NCBI RefSeq assembly: GCF_028475105.1
Contig: NZ_CP116936.1
Span: 5,145,501 to 5,209,500, forward strand
Source: Micromonospora sp. LH3U1
GTDB taxonomy: Bacteria; Actinomycetota; Actinomycetes; Mycobacteriales; Micromonosporaceae
Length of the DNA stretch: 64,000 nucleotides
Reading direction: 5' to 3'
Shown here in pieces: positions 50,451 through 61,217 of the stretch. Each line of letters begins with the position of its first letter. The first letter of the stretch is position 1. The translations under genes and the position numbers were made by a program. The notes below the pieces were generated by a model. The model ran no database searches. It saw nothing but the letters and a program-made list of their open reading frames with translations, and was not told the origin of the DNA.

Positions 50451-52232
50451 TTACCGGGTCTGCTCCAGCCAGGAGGCGTAGAGCAGCCCGTACACCGAGT
50501 CGGCGTCGCGGACCAGCTCGTCATGCGGACCGCGTTGCACCACCCGTCCCCGGTCCACCACGATCACCTCGTCGGCGGCCTGCGCCGTGGAGAGCCGGTG
50601 CGCGATCGCGAGGGTGGTCCGACCTCTGGTGACCGCGTCCAGGGTGCGTTGCAACCGCACCTCGGTCGCCGGGTCCACCGCGCTGGTCGCCTCGTCCAGC
50701 ACCAGCAGATCCGGATCGGCCACGTACGCCCGGGCCAACGCGACAAGCTGCCGCTCCCCGACGCTGAGCGCCTCACCGCGCTCCCCGACGGGCGTGTCCA
50801 GACCCGCTGGCAGCCCGTCCAGCCAGTCCGACAGGCCCAGCTCGGTGAAGGCGGCACCCAACTGCTCGTCGGTCAGCTCCGGCCGGGCGAACCGGACGTT
50901 GTCCCCCACCGTGGCGTCGAAGAGGAACCCGTCCTGCGGCACCATCACCACCCGGGAACGCAGCGAATCGAACCGGACCTCCGCCAGCGGCACCCCGGAC
51001 AGCAGCACCGCCCCGGCCGACGGGTCCATCAGACGCGTCAGCAACTTGGCGAAGGTGGTCTTGCCACTGCCGGTCTCGCCGACCACCGCCACCCGACTCT
51101 TCGCCGGGATCTCCAGGTCGATGTCGTGCAGCACCGGCGGGCCACCCGGGTAGGCGAACCGCACACCCGCGAACCGAATGTCCAGCGGCCCGCCCGGCAG
51201 CTCCCGACCCTGCTCCCCCGGGTCGGCCACGTCCGGAGCGACGTCCAACACGTCCAGCACCCGACGCCAGCCGGCGATCGCGTTCTGCGCCTCGTTCAGC
51301 ACCTCGGTAGCGATCTGCACCGGCTGGATGAACAGCGTCACCAGGAAGAGGAACGCGGTCAGCTGGCCGATCGACAGCGTGCCGTCCACCCCCAGCGTCA
51401 CCCCGAGCACCACCACACCGGCCAGTGCCAGCCCCGCGGCCAGCTCACCGACCGAGCTGCCCACGATGCTGATCCGGATCGCCCGCTGCTGCGCCAGGCG
51501 CTGCCCGTCGATAGCCTCGTCCAGCCGCCGCGCGGTACGCCCCGCGATCCCGTACGCCCGGATCACCGGCGCGCCCACCACGCTCTCGCCGATCGCGCCG
51601 AGCAACGTGCCGGTGCGCTGGCGCACCGTCGCGTACGCCGCGCCCAGGCGACGTTGCAGCTGCCGGATCACGAGCACCGCCGGCAGGAACGCCGCCAACA
51701 CCACCAGGGTCAACTGCCAGGAGTACGCGAGCATGACGGCGGTCGTGACCACCAACTGACCGAGGTTGACCAGCAGGATCACCCCGCCCCACTGGAGGAA
51801 CTGGGTGATCTGGTCGACGTCGCTGGTCACCCGCGAGACCAGCGAGCCGCGCCGCTCGGACTGCTGGTGCAACATCGACAGGTCGTGCACGTGCCGGAAC
51901 GCCCGCGTCCGTACGTTGGCCAGCGCGGTCTCGCTGACCGTGAACAGCCGGCGCATCATCAGGTAGCCGCAGATCGTCGTGATCGTCAGGATCGCCGTCG
52001 TGATCGCCGCCACCGACCAGACCACATTCAGATTCAGGCCACCGACGATCCCCCGGTCGATGCCCTGCTGGACGGCGACCGGCACGGCCACCCGACCGAC
52101 CATGTAGACCAACGCCAGGGCCAGCGTGCCGGCCAGGCCGGTCCGTAGCTCCGGCGAGAGCGCCAGGCCCCGACGCAGCGTCTGCCAGGTCGTCTCGGCC
52201 CTCTCGTCCCGCTCATCAGTCTTGGCGCTCAC
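50451..52232 (-). CDS. ABC exporter half, catalytically competent NBD
   Basis: A 593-residue membrane-NBD fusion: six membrane helices (residues 20-320), then Walker A VVGETGSGKTTFAKLLTRL, signature ALSVGERQLVALARAY (LSVGE instead of LSGGQ), Walker B LLVLDEATSAVD with catalytic Glu, and H-loop LAIAHRLSTA. It pairs with the gene ending at 52465: this half has the active Walker B and the weak signature, and the partner the reverse. GTG 52232 lies at the edge of a 59-bp repeat array separating the two genes. Confidence 0.93.
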   Translation of the reverse strand: MSAKTDERDERAETTWQTLRRGLALSPELRTGLAGTLALALVYMVGRVAVPVAVQQGIDRGIVGGLNLNVVWSVAAITTAILTITTICGYLMMRRLFTVSETALANVRTRAFRHVHDLSMLHQQSERRGSLVSRVTSDVDQITQFLQWGGVILLVNLGQLVVTTAVMLAYSWQLTLVVLAAFLPAVLVIRQLQRRLGAAYATVRQRTGTLLGAIGESVVGAPVIRAYGIAGRTARRLDEAIDGQRLAQQRAIRISIVGSSVGELAAGLALAGVVVLGVTLGVDGTLSIGQLTAFLFLVTLFIQPVQIATEVLNEAQNAIAGWRRVLDVLDVAPDVADPGEQGRELPGGPLDIRFAGVRFAYPGGPPVLHDIDLEIPAKSRVAVVGETGSGKTTFAKLLTRLMDPSAGAVLLSGVPLAEVRFDSLRSRVVMVPQDGFLFDATVGDNVRFARPELTDEQLGAAFTELGLSDWLDGLPAGLDTPVGERGEALSVGERQLVALARAYVADPDLLVLDEATSAVDPATEVRLQRTLDAVTRGRTTLAIAHRLSTAQAADEVIVVDRGRVVQRGPHDELVRDADSVYGLLYASWLEQTR

Positions 52233-52471
52233 CGGGCTGGCCTTTCGTTCGCGACTGCGGGGCTCCGCTTCGCTGCACTCCTCGCGCTCACCGGGCTGGC
52301 CTTTCGTTCGCGACTGCGGGGCTCCGCTTCGCTGCACTCCTCGCGCTCACCGGGCTGGCCTTTCGTTCGCGACTGCGGGGCTCCGCTTCGCTGCACTCCT
52401 CGCGCTCACCGGGCTGGCCTTTCGTTCGCGACTGCGGGGCTCCGCTTCGCTGCACTCCTCGCGCTCACCGG
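52226..52471. repeat. 59-bp tandem repeat array, four units, between the two ABC exporter genes
   Basis: Units start at 52241, 52300, 52359 and 52418 (the last partial), plus a flanking piece 52226-52240. The unit is the same as that at 44071 except for fixed array-specific bases (TTTCGTTCG for TTTCGCTCG, GCTTCGC for GCTGCGC, ACCGGGCTGG for ACCGAACTGG). The stop of the upstream ABC gene (52465-52467) and the GTG of the next (52230-52232) lie in the two terminal units. Confidence 0.92.
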
Positions 52472-54348
52472 TCCACCTCGATTTCCAGGCCCGAGGGCAG
52501 CGGTGCGACCTCGTCGCCGTACGAGCTTTCCTGCGCGCGTTCGACCTCTGCCTGTTCGTAGGCGGTGACCAGGTCGACGTAGCCGGGCACGCTGGCCAGC
52601 AACGCGGTGTGTGTGCCCCGGGCGACCACCCGCCCCTGCTCCACGTAGATGACCTCGTCGGCGAGCGCGATGGTGGCCCGGCGGTACGCCACCACCAGGA
52701 TCGACGCCGCCGGGACCCCCGGCTCGGCCGTCGACGATCGCAGCCCGGCCAGGATGGCCGCCTCCACCCGCGGGTCCACCGCGCTTGTCGCGTCGTCGAG
52801 CACCAGCAGACGCGGTCGGCCGGCCAGCGCGCGGGCCAGGGTGAGCCGTTGCCGCTGCCCACCGGAGAGCGAGGTGCCCCGCTCGCCGACCATGGTGTCC
52901 AGACCATCGGGCAGCGCGGCGACGAACCCGTCCGCCTCGGCCAGCCGCAACGCCGCCCAGACGGCCTCGTCGTCGATGCCCGCCCGGTCCAGGGCGATGT
53001 TGGCGCGGACCGTGTCGTCGAAGACGAACGGCACCTGGGCGACCAGGGCCACCGTGCCGGCCATCGACGCGGCCGTCAGCTCGCGCACGTCCAACCCGTC
53101 GAGGGTGACCGCGCCGGAGTCCGGGTCGACGAGGCGCACTGCCAGCGAGGCGATGGTGGACTTACCGGCACCGGTCGGCCCGACCAGGGCCACCGTCCGG
53201 CCGGCCGACACCGTGAAGCCGACCTCGCCGAGGACCTGCGCGCCGGGCTGGTGCGCCTCGGCCGGCGGGTAGGAGAAGTGCACGTCGCTGAAGGTGAGGG
53301 TGGCCGGGCCAGGGCTGGCCGGGTCGAGCACGCGCTGTCCGTACGGCATCTCGCCGGTCGCGTCGAGCACCCGGCGGACCCGGTCCCAGCCGGCGACGCT
53401 GCGCGGCAGCTCGGCCAGGACCCAACCGATGGCCCGCACCGGAAAGGCCAGCACGGTGAAGAGGAAGGCAACGCTGACCAGCTCGGTCACGCTGATCGCG
53501 CCCTGGCGCAGCCGGAACGCCCCGACCACCAGCACGGCGAGGGTGCCGAGGCTGGGCAGCGTCTCCAGCAGTGGGTCGAAGACGCCGCGCAGCCGGCCGA
53601 CCGCGATCAACGAATCGCGCAGCTCGCCGGCGCGGCCCGCGAACCGGGCGGTCTCCTGGGCCTCGCGGCCCATCGTCTTGACCACCAGGGCGCCGTCGAA
53701 GCTCTCGTGGGCGATCCCGCTGACCTCGGCGCGCAGGCGCTGCGCTCGGGCCTGCCGGGGTGCCATCCGGCGGGAGTAGACGACGTTGAGCGCGAACAGC
53801 GCGGGGAAGACCGCGAGGCCGACCAGGGCGAGCGCCCAGTCGGTGGCGAAGAGCGACACGATCGCGCCGACCAGCATCACCAGCGTGCCGACGGCGAAGG
53901 GCAGCGGCGCGATCGGGTACCAGGCCGCTTCCACGTCCGAGTTGGCGTTGGACAGCAGGGTGCCGGTGGAGTTGCGGTGGTGCCAGGACAGCGGCAGCTC
54001 CAGGTACCGACGGGTGACCCGGCGGCGGTAGGAGGCCTGGAGCCGGTACTGCATGTAGCCGGCACCGATCCGGCGGCCGAAGATGCCGACCACCCGCAGC
54101 ACGCTGATCCCGAACAGGGCGGCCGCGGCCAGCCACAGGGTGCCGGCGCCCACCTCGCCGCGCTCGATGGACGGAAGCGCCACCTCGCCGATGACCGTCC
54201 CGACGACCCGGGCACTGACGATGATCATTCCACCGAACAGCACGCTACCGACGACCGCCACCGCGAAGATCCGCGGCTGCTCGCGGATCGCCTGCCGCAG
54301 GACCCCCAGCCCTCGACTGAGCACGTCCCGACTTGTCCTGCTCGCCAC
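52465..54348 (-). CDS. ABC exporter half, degenerate NBD
   Basis: A 627-residue membrane-NBD fusion. Six helices are followed by Walker A LVGPTGAGKSTIASLAVRL and canonical signature SLSGGQRQRLTLARAL. The Walker B reads LLVLDDATSAVD, so the catalytic Glu is Asp, and the H-loop reads VVAYRRAT, with Tyr for His. Such a site binds but hardly hydrolyses ATP, as in asymmetric heterodimeric exporters (TM287/288 type). GTG 54348 has GGGGGAG close upstream; TTG 54372 is an alternative. The partner is the next gene downstream, across the repeat array. Confidence 0.93.
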   Translation of the reverse strand: MASRTSRDVLSRGLGVLRQAIREQPRIFAVAVVGSVLFGGMIIVSARVVGTVIGEVALPSIERGEVGAGTLWLAAAALFGISVLRVVGIFGRRIGAGYMQYRLQASYRRRVTRRYLELPLSWHHRNSTGTLLSNANSDVEAAWYPIAPLPFAVGTLVMLVGAIVSLFATDWALALVGLAVFPALFALNVVYSRRMAPRQARAQRLRAEVSGIAHESFDGALVVKTMGREAQETARFAGRAGELRDSLIAVGRLRGVFDPLLETLPSLGTLAVLVVGAFRLRQGAISVTELVSVAFLFTVLAFPVRAIGWVLAELPRSVAGWDRVRRVLDATGEMPYGQRVLDPASPGPATLTFSDVHFSYPPAEAHQPGAQVLGEVGFTVSAGRTVALVGPTGAGKSTIASLAVRLVDPDSGAVTLDGLDVRELTAASMAGTVALVAQVPFVFDDTVRANIALDRAGIDDEAVWAALRLAEADGFVAALPDGLDTMVGERGTSLSGGQRQRLTLARALAGRPRLLVLDDATSAVDPRVEAAILAGLRSSTAEPGVPAASILVVAYRRATIALADEVIYVEQGRVVARGTHTALLASVPGYVDLVTAYEQAEVERAQESSYGDEVAPLPSGLEIEVDR

Positions 54349-54521
54349 GCTCTCCCCCGCCGTAAGCCGCAATTATCTCCCTCATCCTTACCGGTCCGGG
54401 CCAGCACCGCCGACCCCGAAGGGATATGTCGACCGTCACGTACCGGACGGCGGCGAGCGGCAGACATCGACCCGACGTCCGCTGTCGCGCGCCGACGGGA
54501 CGACGGGCCTACGATCGGGTC

Positions 54522-55151
54522 ATGCCCCGTTATGCCCGAGCCGAGCGCGAGGCGCTGGCCGATCTCCTGCTGGCCCTCGGACCGGACGCCCCGACGATCA
54601 ACGAGGGCTGGGCCACCCGTGACCTCGCCGCGCACCTGGTGTTGCGGGAGCGCCGCCCGGACGCGGCGGGCGGCATCGTGCTGCCACCGCTGCGCGGCTA
54701 TGCCGAGCGGGTCCGTCAGCAACTCGCCGCGCGGCCCTACCCCGAGCTGGTGGCGCAGGTGCGACGACCGCCGCTGTGGAGCCCGATCAGCAACCCGGTG
54801 ACCGACGAGCTGGCCAACACGATGGAGTTCTTCATCCATCACGAGGACGTGCGGCGGGCCGGCACGGGCTGGCAGCCCCGCGACCTGCCCGCCGGCCTGC
54901 AGAGCGTGCTCTGGAAGCGTGCGGCCCCGATGGCCCGCCTGGCACTACGCCGCTTTCCGGCGGACCTCCACGTGCAGGCGCCCGGTCATGGCGAGATCTC
55001 CGTCGGCCGCGGCGGCGAACCGCTGCGAGTGGTTGGTGCCCCGGCTGAGCTGGTCCTTTTCCTCTCCGGCCGGCAACGGGTGGCGAGGGTCCAACTTGAC
55101 GGTCCGGCGGAGGCCGCGCGACGACTGCGCGTCGCCAGCCTGGGCATGTGA
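54522..55151 (+). CDS. TIGR03085-type metal-binding (mycothiol/DinB-like) protein
   Basis: A 209-residue protein with the actinobacterial DinB/maleylpyruvate-isomerase-like N-terminus: RYARAEREALADLLLALGP, WATRDLAAHLVLRERRPDAA (metal His) and MEFFIHHEDVRRA (metal His pair). The C-terminal half is SCP2-like. Related proteins use mycothiol or bind a divalent metal, but its reaction is unknown. ATG 54522. It is convergent in orientation with no neighbour and precedes the terpene synthase. Confidence 0.82.
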   Translation: MPRYARAEREALADLLLALGPDAPTINEGWATRDLAAHLVLRERRPDAAGGIVLPPLRGYAERVRQQLAARPYPELVAQVRRPPLWSPISNPVTDELANTMEFFIHHEDVRRAGTGWQPRDLPAGLQSVLWKRAAPMARLALRRFPADLHVQAPGHGEISVGRGGEPLRVVGAPAELVLFLSGRQRVARVQLDGPAEAARRLRVASLGM

Positions 55152-55171
55152 CCGTCTGTACATAAACGGTC
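55150..55171. promoter_or_regulatory. inverted repeat before terpene synthase gene
   Basis: GACCGT (55150-55155) and ACGGTC (55166-55171) are perfect arms 10 bases apart, directly at the end of the preceding gene; a second, weaker repeat GTGTG-N8-CACAC lies at 55181-55198. Either could be an operator for the terpene synthase or a weak terminator. Confidence 0.35.
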
Positions 55172-55278
55172 GCAAGTCCTGTGTGGAGTTCCGCACACCC
55201 AACGAAACATGCCGATACCTCCTCCCGTACGCTTCACCGCGCCGCTCCGCGCCGGGCGGCAAGAAGTGGGGGCGCACT

Positions 55279-56226
55279 GTGCGGAGTTTCGCGATTTCGG
55301 CGCTGCGGCAGCCCCCGTTTCCCACGGGGCGCCATGGGGCCACGGAGCAGGTGGCGAGCGAGAGCGTCGAGTGGGCGCGCACGTTCGGGCTGGTCGATTC
55401 CAGCCATCGCGTGCACCGACTGCAACGGGCCGACGCGGCCGGCCTGGCCGGCCGCGCCTGCCCGGACGGATCGGTGGACGGGCTGCGGCTGCTCACCGAT
55501 CTGATCAGCTGGCTCTTCGTGATGGATGACGCCTGCGACGAGGACGGCCTCGGCGCCGACCCGGTCCGACTGGGGCCGGCGATCAGCACCCTGCTGGACG
55601 TGCTGGACCACTGCGGCGACCCGGACGTCATACCACCCGCCGTGGGGCCGCTGGGTGACGCGTTGCACGACCTGTGCCGACGGGCCCGGCTCAACGATCA
55701 CGCGCCACTGCTGCTGCGGTTCGTCAGCCAGATGCGGGAGTACCTGCTGGCGCTGCTCTGGGAGGCTGCCAACCGGGAGCGTCGGCGCGTGCCCGAGGTG
55801 GCGGAGTACGTCCAACTGCGCCGGCACATCGGCGGCGTGCACCCCTGCCTCACCCTCACCGACCTGGCGTCGGCGCAGCCACCAGGATCGACCCAACGCG
55901 CCGATCCGGCGCTGGTCGCCCTGGATCTGCTGGCGGTGGACCTGGTCTGCTGGTGCAACGACCTCTTCTCCTACAGCAAGGAGAGCCAGGCGGATCCGGA
56001 CGCGCACAACCTGGTGACGGTGATCGCCCAGGACAGCGGTGCGGACGAGGCCGCTGCGCTGCAGGCTGCGGCGAACCGGTTCAACCAGGGGCTGGCGACG
56101 TACCTGGATGCGGAGGAAGCGCTACTGTCCGCCGGGGACGACGGGATCCGGAACGCGCTGGCCGCCCGGCGCAACTGGGTCCGGGCCACCTACGACTGGT
56201 CACTCACCGCTGCCCGGTACGCCTGA
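55279..56226 (+). CDS. class I terpene synthase (cyclase)
   Basis: A 315-residue terpene cyclase. The Asp-rich motif WLFVMDDACDEDG (DDxxDE) and the NSE triad CWCNDLFSYSKESQ (N-D-x-x-S-x-x-x-E) bind the Mg2+ cluster; the C-terminal Arg-Tyr occurs in SLTAARYA. The N-terminal PPFPTGRHGATEQVASESVE and WARTFGLV match bacterial sesqui-/monoterpene synthases, fixing GTG 55279 as start. It cyclises an acyclic prenyl diphosphate, most likely farnesyl diphosphate, to an unknown hydrocarbon or alcohol. It is a single-domain cyclase, not of the longer two-domain geosmin synthase type. No P450 or prenyltransferase is adjacent. Confidence 0.92.
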   Translation: MRSFAISALRQPPFPTGRHGATEQVASESVEWARTFGLVDSSHRVHRLQRADAAGLAGRACPDGSVDGLRLLTDLISWLFVMDDACDEDGLGADPVRLGPAISTLLDVLDHCGDPDVIPPAVGPLGDALHDLCRRARLNDHAPLLLRFVSQMREYLLALLWEAANRERRRVPEVAEYVQLRRHIGGVHPCLTLTDLASAQPPGSTQRADPALVALDLLAVDLVCWCNDLFSYSKESQADPDAHNLVTVIAQDSGADEAAALQAAANRFNQGLATYLDAEEALLSAGDDGIRNALAARRNWVRATYDWSLTAARYA

Positions 56227-56322
56227 TCCGACCGCACCAGCTGGTGGAATGGGACGGCCAGACGATCACCAGGGCTAGCCGATGCACGGTGCCAGGCAAT
56301 ACTCTTCGGTAACCATCATGAC

Positions 56323-58191
<1,869 letters not shown>

Positions 58192-58204
58192 TTCCACCGA
58201 GGGT

Positions 58205-58232
58205 CCCGTGCCCGGCTCCCCCCGGGCACGGG
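58205..58232. terminator. bidirectional terminator between acyl-CoA ligase and LtrA genes
   Basis: CCCGTGCCCGG (58205-58215) pairs perfectly with CCGGGCACGGG (58222-58232) around a 6-base loop, in the 45-bp gap between convergent genes. Confidence 0.82.
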
Positions 58233-58236
58233 GCCG

Positions 58237-59541
58237 TCACAGGTGGCGGCCCCGCCACCTCGTCTGTTCCTCCTCCACGGCGAGCTGCTCCGCCAGCGCC
58301 ACCTCACGGACCCCCCGCCGACGCCGGGAGTCGACGATCGTCTGCGCCCCCACGGCCAGCCAGGTGGCCACGGCCAGCATGGTCAACGCAAACATCTCCG
58401 GCAGCGAACCGGCCACCGGCACCAGCGCGAGCAGCAGCAGGATCCCGCCGATCGTGGGCCAGCGGGGGGCGGCGAGCATCAGCCGGCCGAGCACGATGAG
58501 CGCAAGCAGGTAGAGCGCGACCCCACCGTAGAGCGCCAGCAGGTCGAAGCTCGGCAGCGGAATGCCCCAGCTCGGTGTGCTCAGATCGGCGCCCTCGTGG
58601 ATCAGCCCCTTGAGTCCGAGCGCGAACAGGATGACGCCGGCGATGACCGGCAGGTGCAGGTAGCTGTAGGCGTTCCGAGCCAGGGTCGCGCGGGCGACCG
58701 GGTCGCGAGTCCGGTGCAGGGTCTGTTCCATGCCGAGCGCCAGGGTGTCGAAGTACGCCCACCACAGCGCCGCTGCCACCGCGATGCCGAGCACCGCGGC
58801 GATGAGCACCGGCCAGGTCAGCGGCAGAACGGCGGCGCCGCCGGGAGCGAGCCCGAGCGCGATGATGGCCTCGCCGAGGGCGACCAGGACGATCTGACCG
58901 TGCCGCTCCGCCCAGTGCCCGGCGGAGAGCACCGTCCACCCGGTGCCACGCAGCGCCAGCCCGGCCCCGTACTCCACGGCCAGGGCCGCGAGCCAGAACA
59001 CCAGCCGGGCCACCATCTCGGCCGTTCCGTCGAAGAGCCGTTGTGGCAGCAGCGCGGCGGTGACGATGAGCGACGTGGCCAGCAGCGGCGGCAGGGCGAG
59101 CCGCAGCCAGCGTTGACGCACATCCCGGTTCCGGCGGCCCAGCCAAATGAAGATCGACGTCTCGCTCACCCGGACCAGAAAGTAGCCGGCCGCGAAGACC
59201 AGCGGGCCGGGCAGCCCGCCGGGGCGGTCGACGAACGCCTTCGGCAGGCTCAGCGCCAGCACGAAGGCGGCGGCCATGGTGGCGAAGCCGACCAGCGGGA
59301 CGATGCCCTGGTCGGCACGGATCAGGTTGCCCAGCACGGCGAAACCTGTCCAGCACCACCAGAGCAGCGCCAGCACCACCAGGCACTGGACCAGACCACG
59401 GACGGTCGGATTGCCGGCGGCGGCCGTGGTGACGTTCAGGAAGGCGAAGACGAAGATCAGGTCGTAGAAGAGTTCGAGGCGGGTCGCCCGGGAGCCCGGC
59501 GCGCTCCGCTGGACCCCGCGCACCCACGCACCCTCGCCCAC
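58237..59541 (-). CDS. low temperature requirement protein A (LtrA) family
   Basis: A 434-residue membrane protein with about eleven helices. The N-terminus RATRLELFYDLIFVFAFLNV is the LtrA signature, with WWCWTGFAVLGNLI and GHWAERHGQIVLVALGEAII following. The family is named after a Listeria cold-growth locus; no biochemical activity is known. The tail is hydrophilic and basic. The GTG start is plausible by length. Confidence 0.9.
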   Translation of the reverse strand: MGEGAWVRGVQRSAPGSRATRLELFYDLIFVFAFLNVTTAAAGNPTVRGLVQCLVVLALLWWCWTGFAVLGNLIRADQGIVPLVGFATMAAAFVLALSLPKAFVDRPGGLPGPLVFAAGYFLVRVSETSIFIWLGRRNRDVRQRWLRLALPPLLATSLIVTAALLPQRLFDGTAEMVARLVFWLAALAVEYGAGLALRGTGWTVLSAGHWAERHGQIVLVALGEAIIALGLAPGGAAVLPLTWPVLIAAVLGIAVAAALWWAYFDTLALGMEQTLHRTRDPVARATLARNAYSYLHLPVIAGVILFALGLKGLIHEGADLSTPSWGIPLPSFDLLALYGGVALYLLALIVLGRLMLAAPRWPTIGGILLLLALVPVAGSLPEMFALTMLAVATWLAVGAQTIVDSRRRRGVREVALAEQLAVEEEQTRWRGRHL

Positions 59542-59700
59542 CAGCAGATTGTGGCAGTCACGAGCGGGTCGAAGACTCGTTCCCGGCAGACCGGCGGACG
59601 GCGGCGATGCCCGCTCACCCGGCCTCGGTGGTCCGCGACGAGCGCGGACCGGTTCGGAAACCTGGCCGGGCTGGGTCCGGTCGGTCGCGAACCCGGCGGC

Positions 59701-61158
59701 TCAGGCGATGACGGCCGGCTCCCGCCAGCGCTGCCGGTCGGTGCGGTCCAGGTCGTAGCGGACCGCCGCGATCCGCCCGACGGCCTCCACGAGGTCTGCG
59801 GCGGGCAGGGTGAACGGCAGCCGCAGGAAGCGCTCCAGGGTGCCGTCCAGGCCGAACCGGGGGCCGGGTGCCAGTCGTACGCCGACCTCCTCGGCGGCCC
59901 GGGCCAGTGCGCTGGAGACCGGGCCGTCCAACTCGGCCCAGAGCGTCACGCCACCCCGTGGCACGGTGACCCGCCAGTCCGGCAGCCGGTGCGCCAGGGC
60001 GCCGAGCAGGGCGTCGCGCTGGGCGGCCAACTGGACGCGGCGGTCGGCGACGATGGCGTCGGCATCGGCGAGCAGGTGCACCGCGACCAGTTGGTCCAGC
60101 ACCGGGCTGGCCATGTCCACCCCGACCCGGACGGCGGCCAGTCGCTGCACCTGTGGCGCGGAGGCACGCACCCAGCCGATCCGCAGGCCACCCCAGTACG
60201 GCTTGCTCATCCCACCGATGGTGATCACCCGGGAGTGCCGGTCGAAGGTGGCCGTCGGCGGGGGTAGTTCGGTGCCGTCCAGCGGAAGGTCCACGAAGGA
60301 CTCGTCGATGACCAGGTCGGTGCCGACAGCGTGGGCGGCGGCCACCACCCGCTCCCGCAGTGACGCCGGCATCAGGTGCCCGGTCGGGTTCTGGAACTCC
60401 GGGATCAGGTAGGCCAGCTTGGGCCGGGTCTGCCGGAGGCTGCCCAGCAGCAGGTCGGACTCCCAGCCACCGGCGTCGGCGGCCAGGCCGTGGGTGGTGA
60501 TCCGGGCCCGCCGGCCGGCCAGCGCGGCGAGCGCGTTGGGGTAGGTCGGGGACTCGACCAGCACACTGCCGCCGGGGGCCAGGGCGAGTCGCAACACCAG
60601 GTCGAGTGCGTGCTGGGTGCCGCTGGTGACCATGATCTGGTCGGCCGAGGTGGGCAGACCCCGGGCGGTGTAGCCGTCGGCCACCGCCTCGCGCAGCTCG
60701 ATGATGCCGGTGGGGTGGTAGCCGGCACCGCCCAGATAGCGGGGCAGGTCCTCGGCGGCGGCCCGGGCGGCCGCCAGTAGTTGCGGCGGGGCGGCCAGCG
60801 CCGCGACACCGAGGTCGATCATCTCCCTGTCGTCCAGCGGGGTCCAGAGGCCGGTGCTGGCCACCCGGTGGTTACCGGGCAGCATGGTCCAGCTCCCGGC
60901 ACCACGACGGCTGGCCAGGTGCCCCGTCTCGCGCAACTGCCGGTACGCGGCGGTGACCGTGGTGCGGCTGATCCGCAGCGCCTCTGCCAGCTCCCGTTCG
61001 GCCGGCAGGCGGACACCCAGCGGTAGCCGGCCGTCGGCGAGCAACCCGCGCACCGTGCCGGCCAGGGCGGCGTAGTCGGGGCTGCGCCGACGGCCCGGCA
61101 GGGCGTGCCACTGCCCGAGTAGTCGGGCCAATTGGACGCCCCGTAGCTCACCCGTCAT
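59701..61158 (-). CDS. MocR-family regulator (GntR winged helix plus aminotransferase-like domain)
   Basis: A 485-residue MocR/PdxR-type protein. The GntR domain (about 40-110) reads LPLGVRLPAERELAEALRIS, RTTVTAAYRQLRETG; the fold-type I aminotransferase domain has the PLP Lys in GGMSKPYWGGLRIGW and substrate-site residues in LIPEFQNPTGHLMP. Such proteins sense PLP or amino acids. It is divergent from the YczE gene, a pairing known from Bacillus ycxD-yczE and other actinobacteria. ATG 61158 has GGAGGAG upstream. Confidence 0.94.
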   Translation of the reverse strand: MTGELRGVQLARLLGQWHALPGRRRSPDYAALAGTVRGLLADGRLPLGVRLPAERELAEALRISRTTVTAAYRQLRETGHLASRRGAGSWTMLPGNHRVASTGLWTPLDDREMIDLGVAALAAPPQLLAAARAAAEDLPRYLGGAGYHPTGIIELREAVADGYTARGLPTSADQIMVTSGTQHALDLVLRLALAPGGSVLVESPTYPNALAALAGRRARITTHGLAADAGGWESDLLLGSLRQTRPKLAYLIPEFQNPTGHLMPASLRERVVAAAHAVGTDLVIDESFVDLPLDGTELPPPTATFDRHSRVITIGGMSKPYWGGLRIGWVRASAPQVQRLAAVRVGVDMASPVLDQLVAVHLLADADAIVADRRVQLAAQRDALLGALAHRLPDWRVTVPRGGVTLWAELDGPVSSALARAAEEVGVRLAPGPRFGLDGTLERFLRLPFTLPAADLVEAVGRIAAVRYDLDRTDRQRWREPAVIA

Positions 61159-61173
61159 GGCCACTCCTCCGAT

Positions 61174-61201
61174 ATTGGCCTCTCCCTCCGGGAGGATTGG
61201 C
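61174..61201. promoter_or_regulatory. ATTGGC direct repeats in MocR/YczE intergenic region
   Basis: ATTGGC occurs at 61174-61179 and 61196-61201, 22 bp apart (two helical turns), flanking a CCTCC-G-GGAGG inverted repeat; a third copy lies at 61227-61232 inside the yczE start. Direct repeats of this kind are bound by MocR regulators. Confidence 0.6.
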
Positions 61202-61217
61202 ACCTAGGGTGGCATGC

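Noticed and set aside
55209..55529. Alternative start MPIPPPVRF for the terpene synthase in another frame
   Set aside because: It resembles cyclase N-termini by chance, but the frame from GTG 55279 already gives the matching N-terminus and needs no frameshift.
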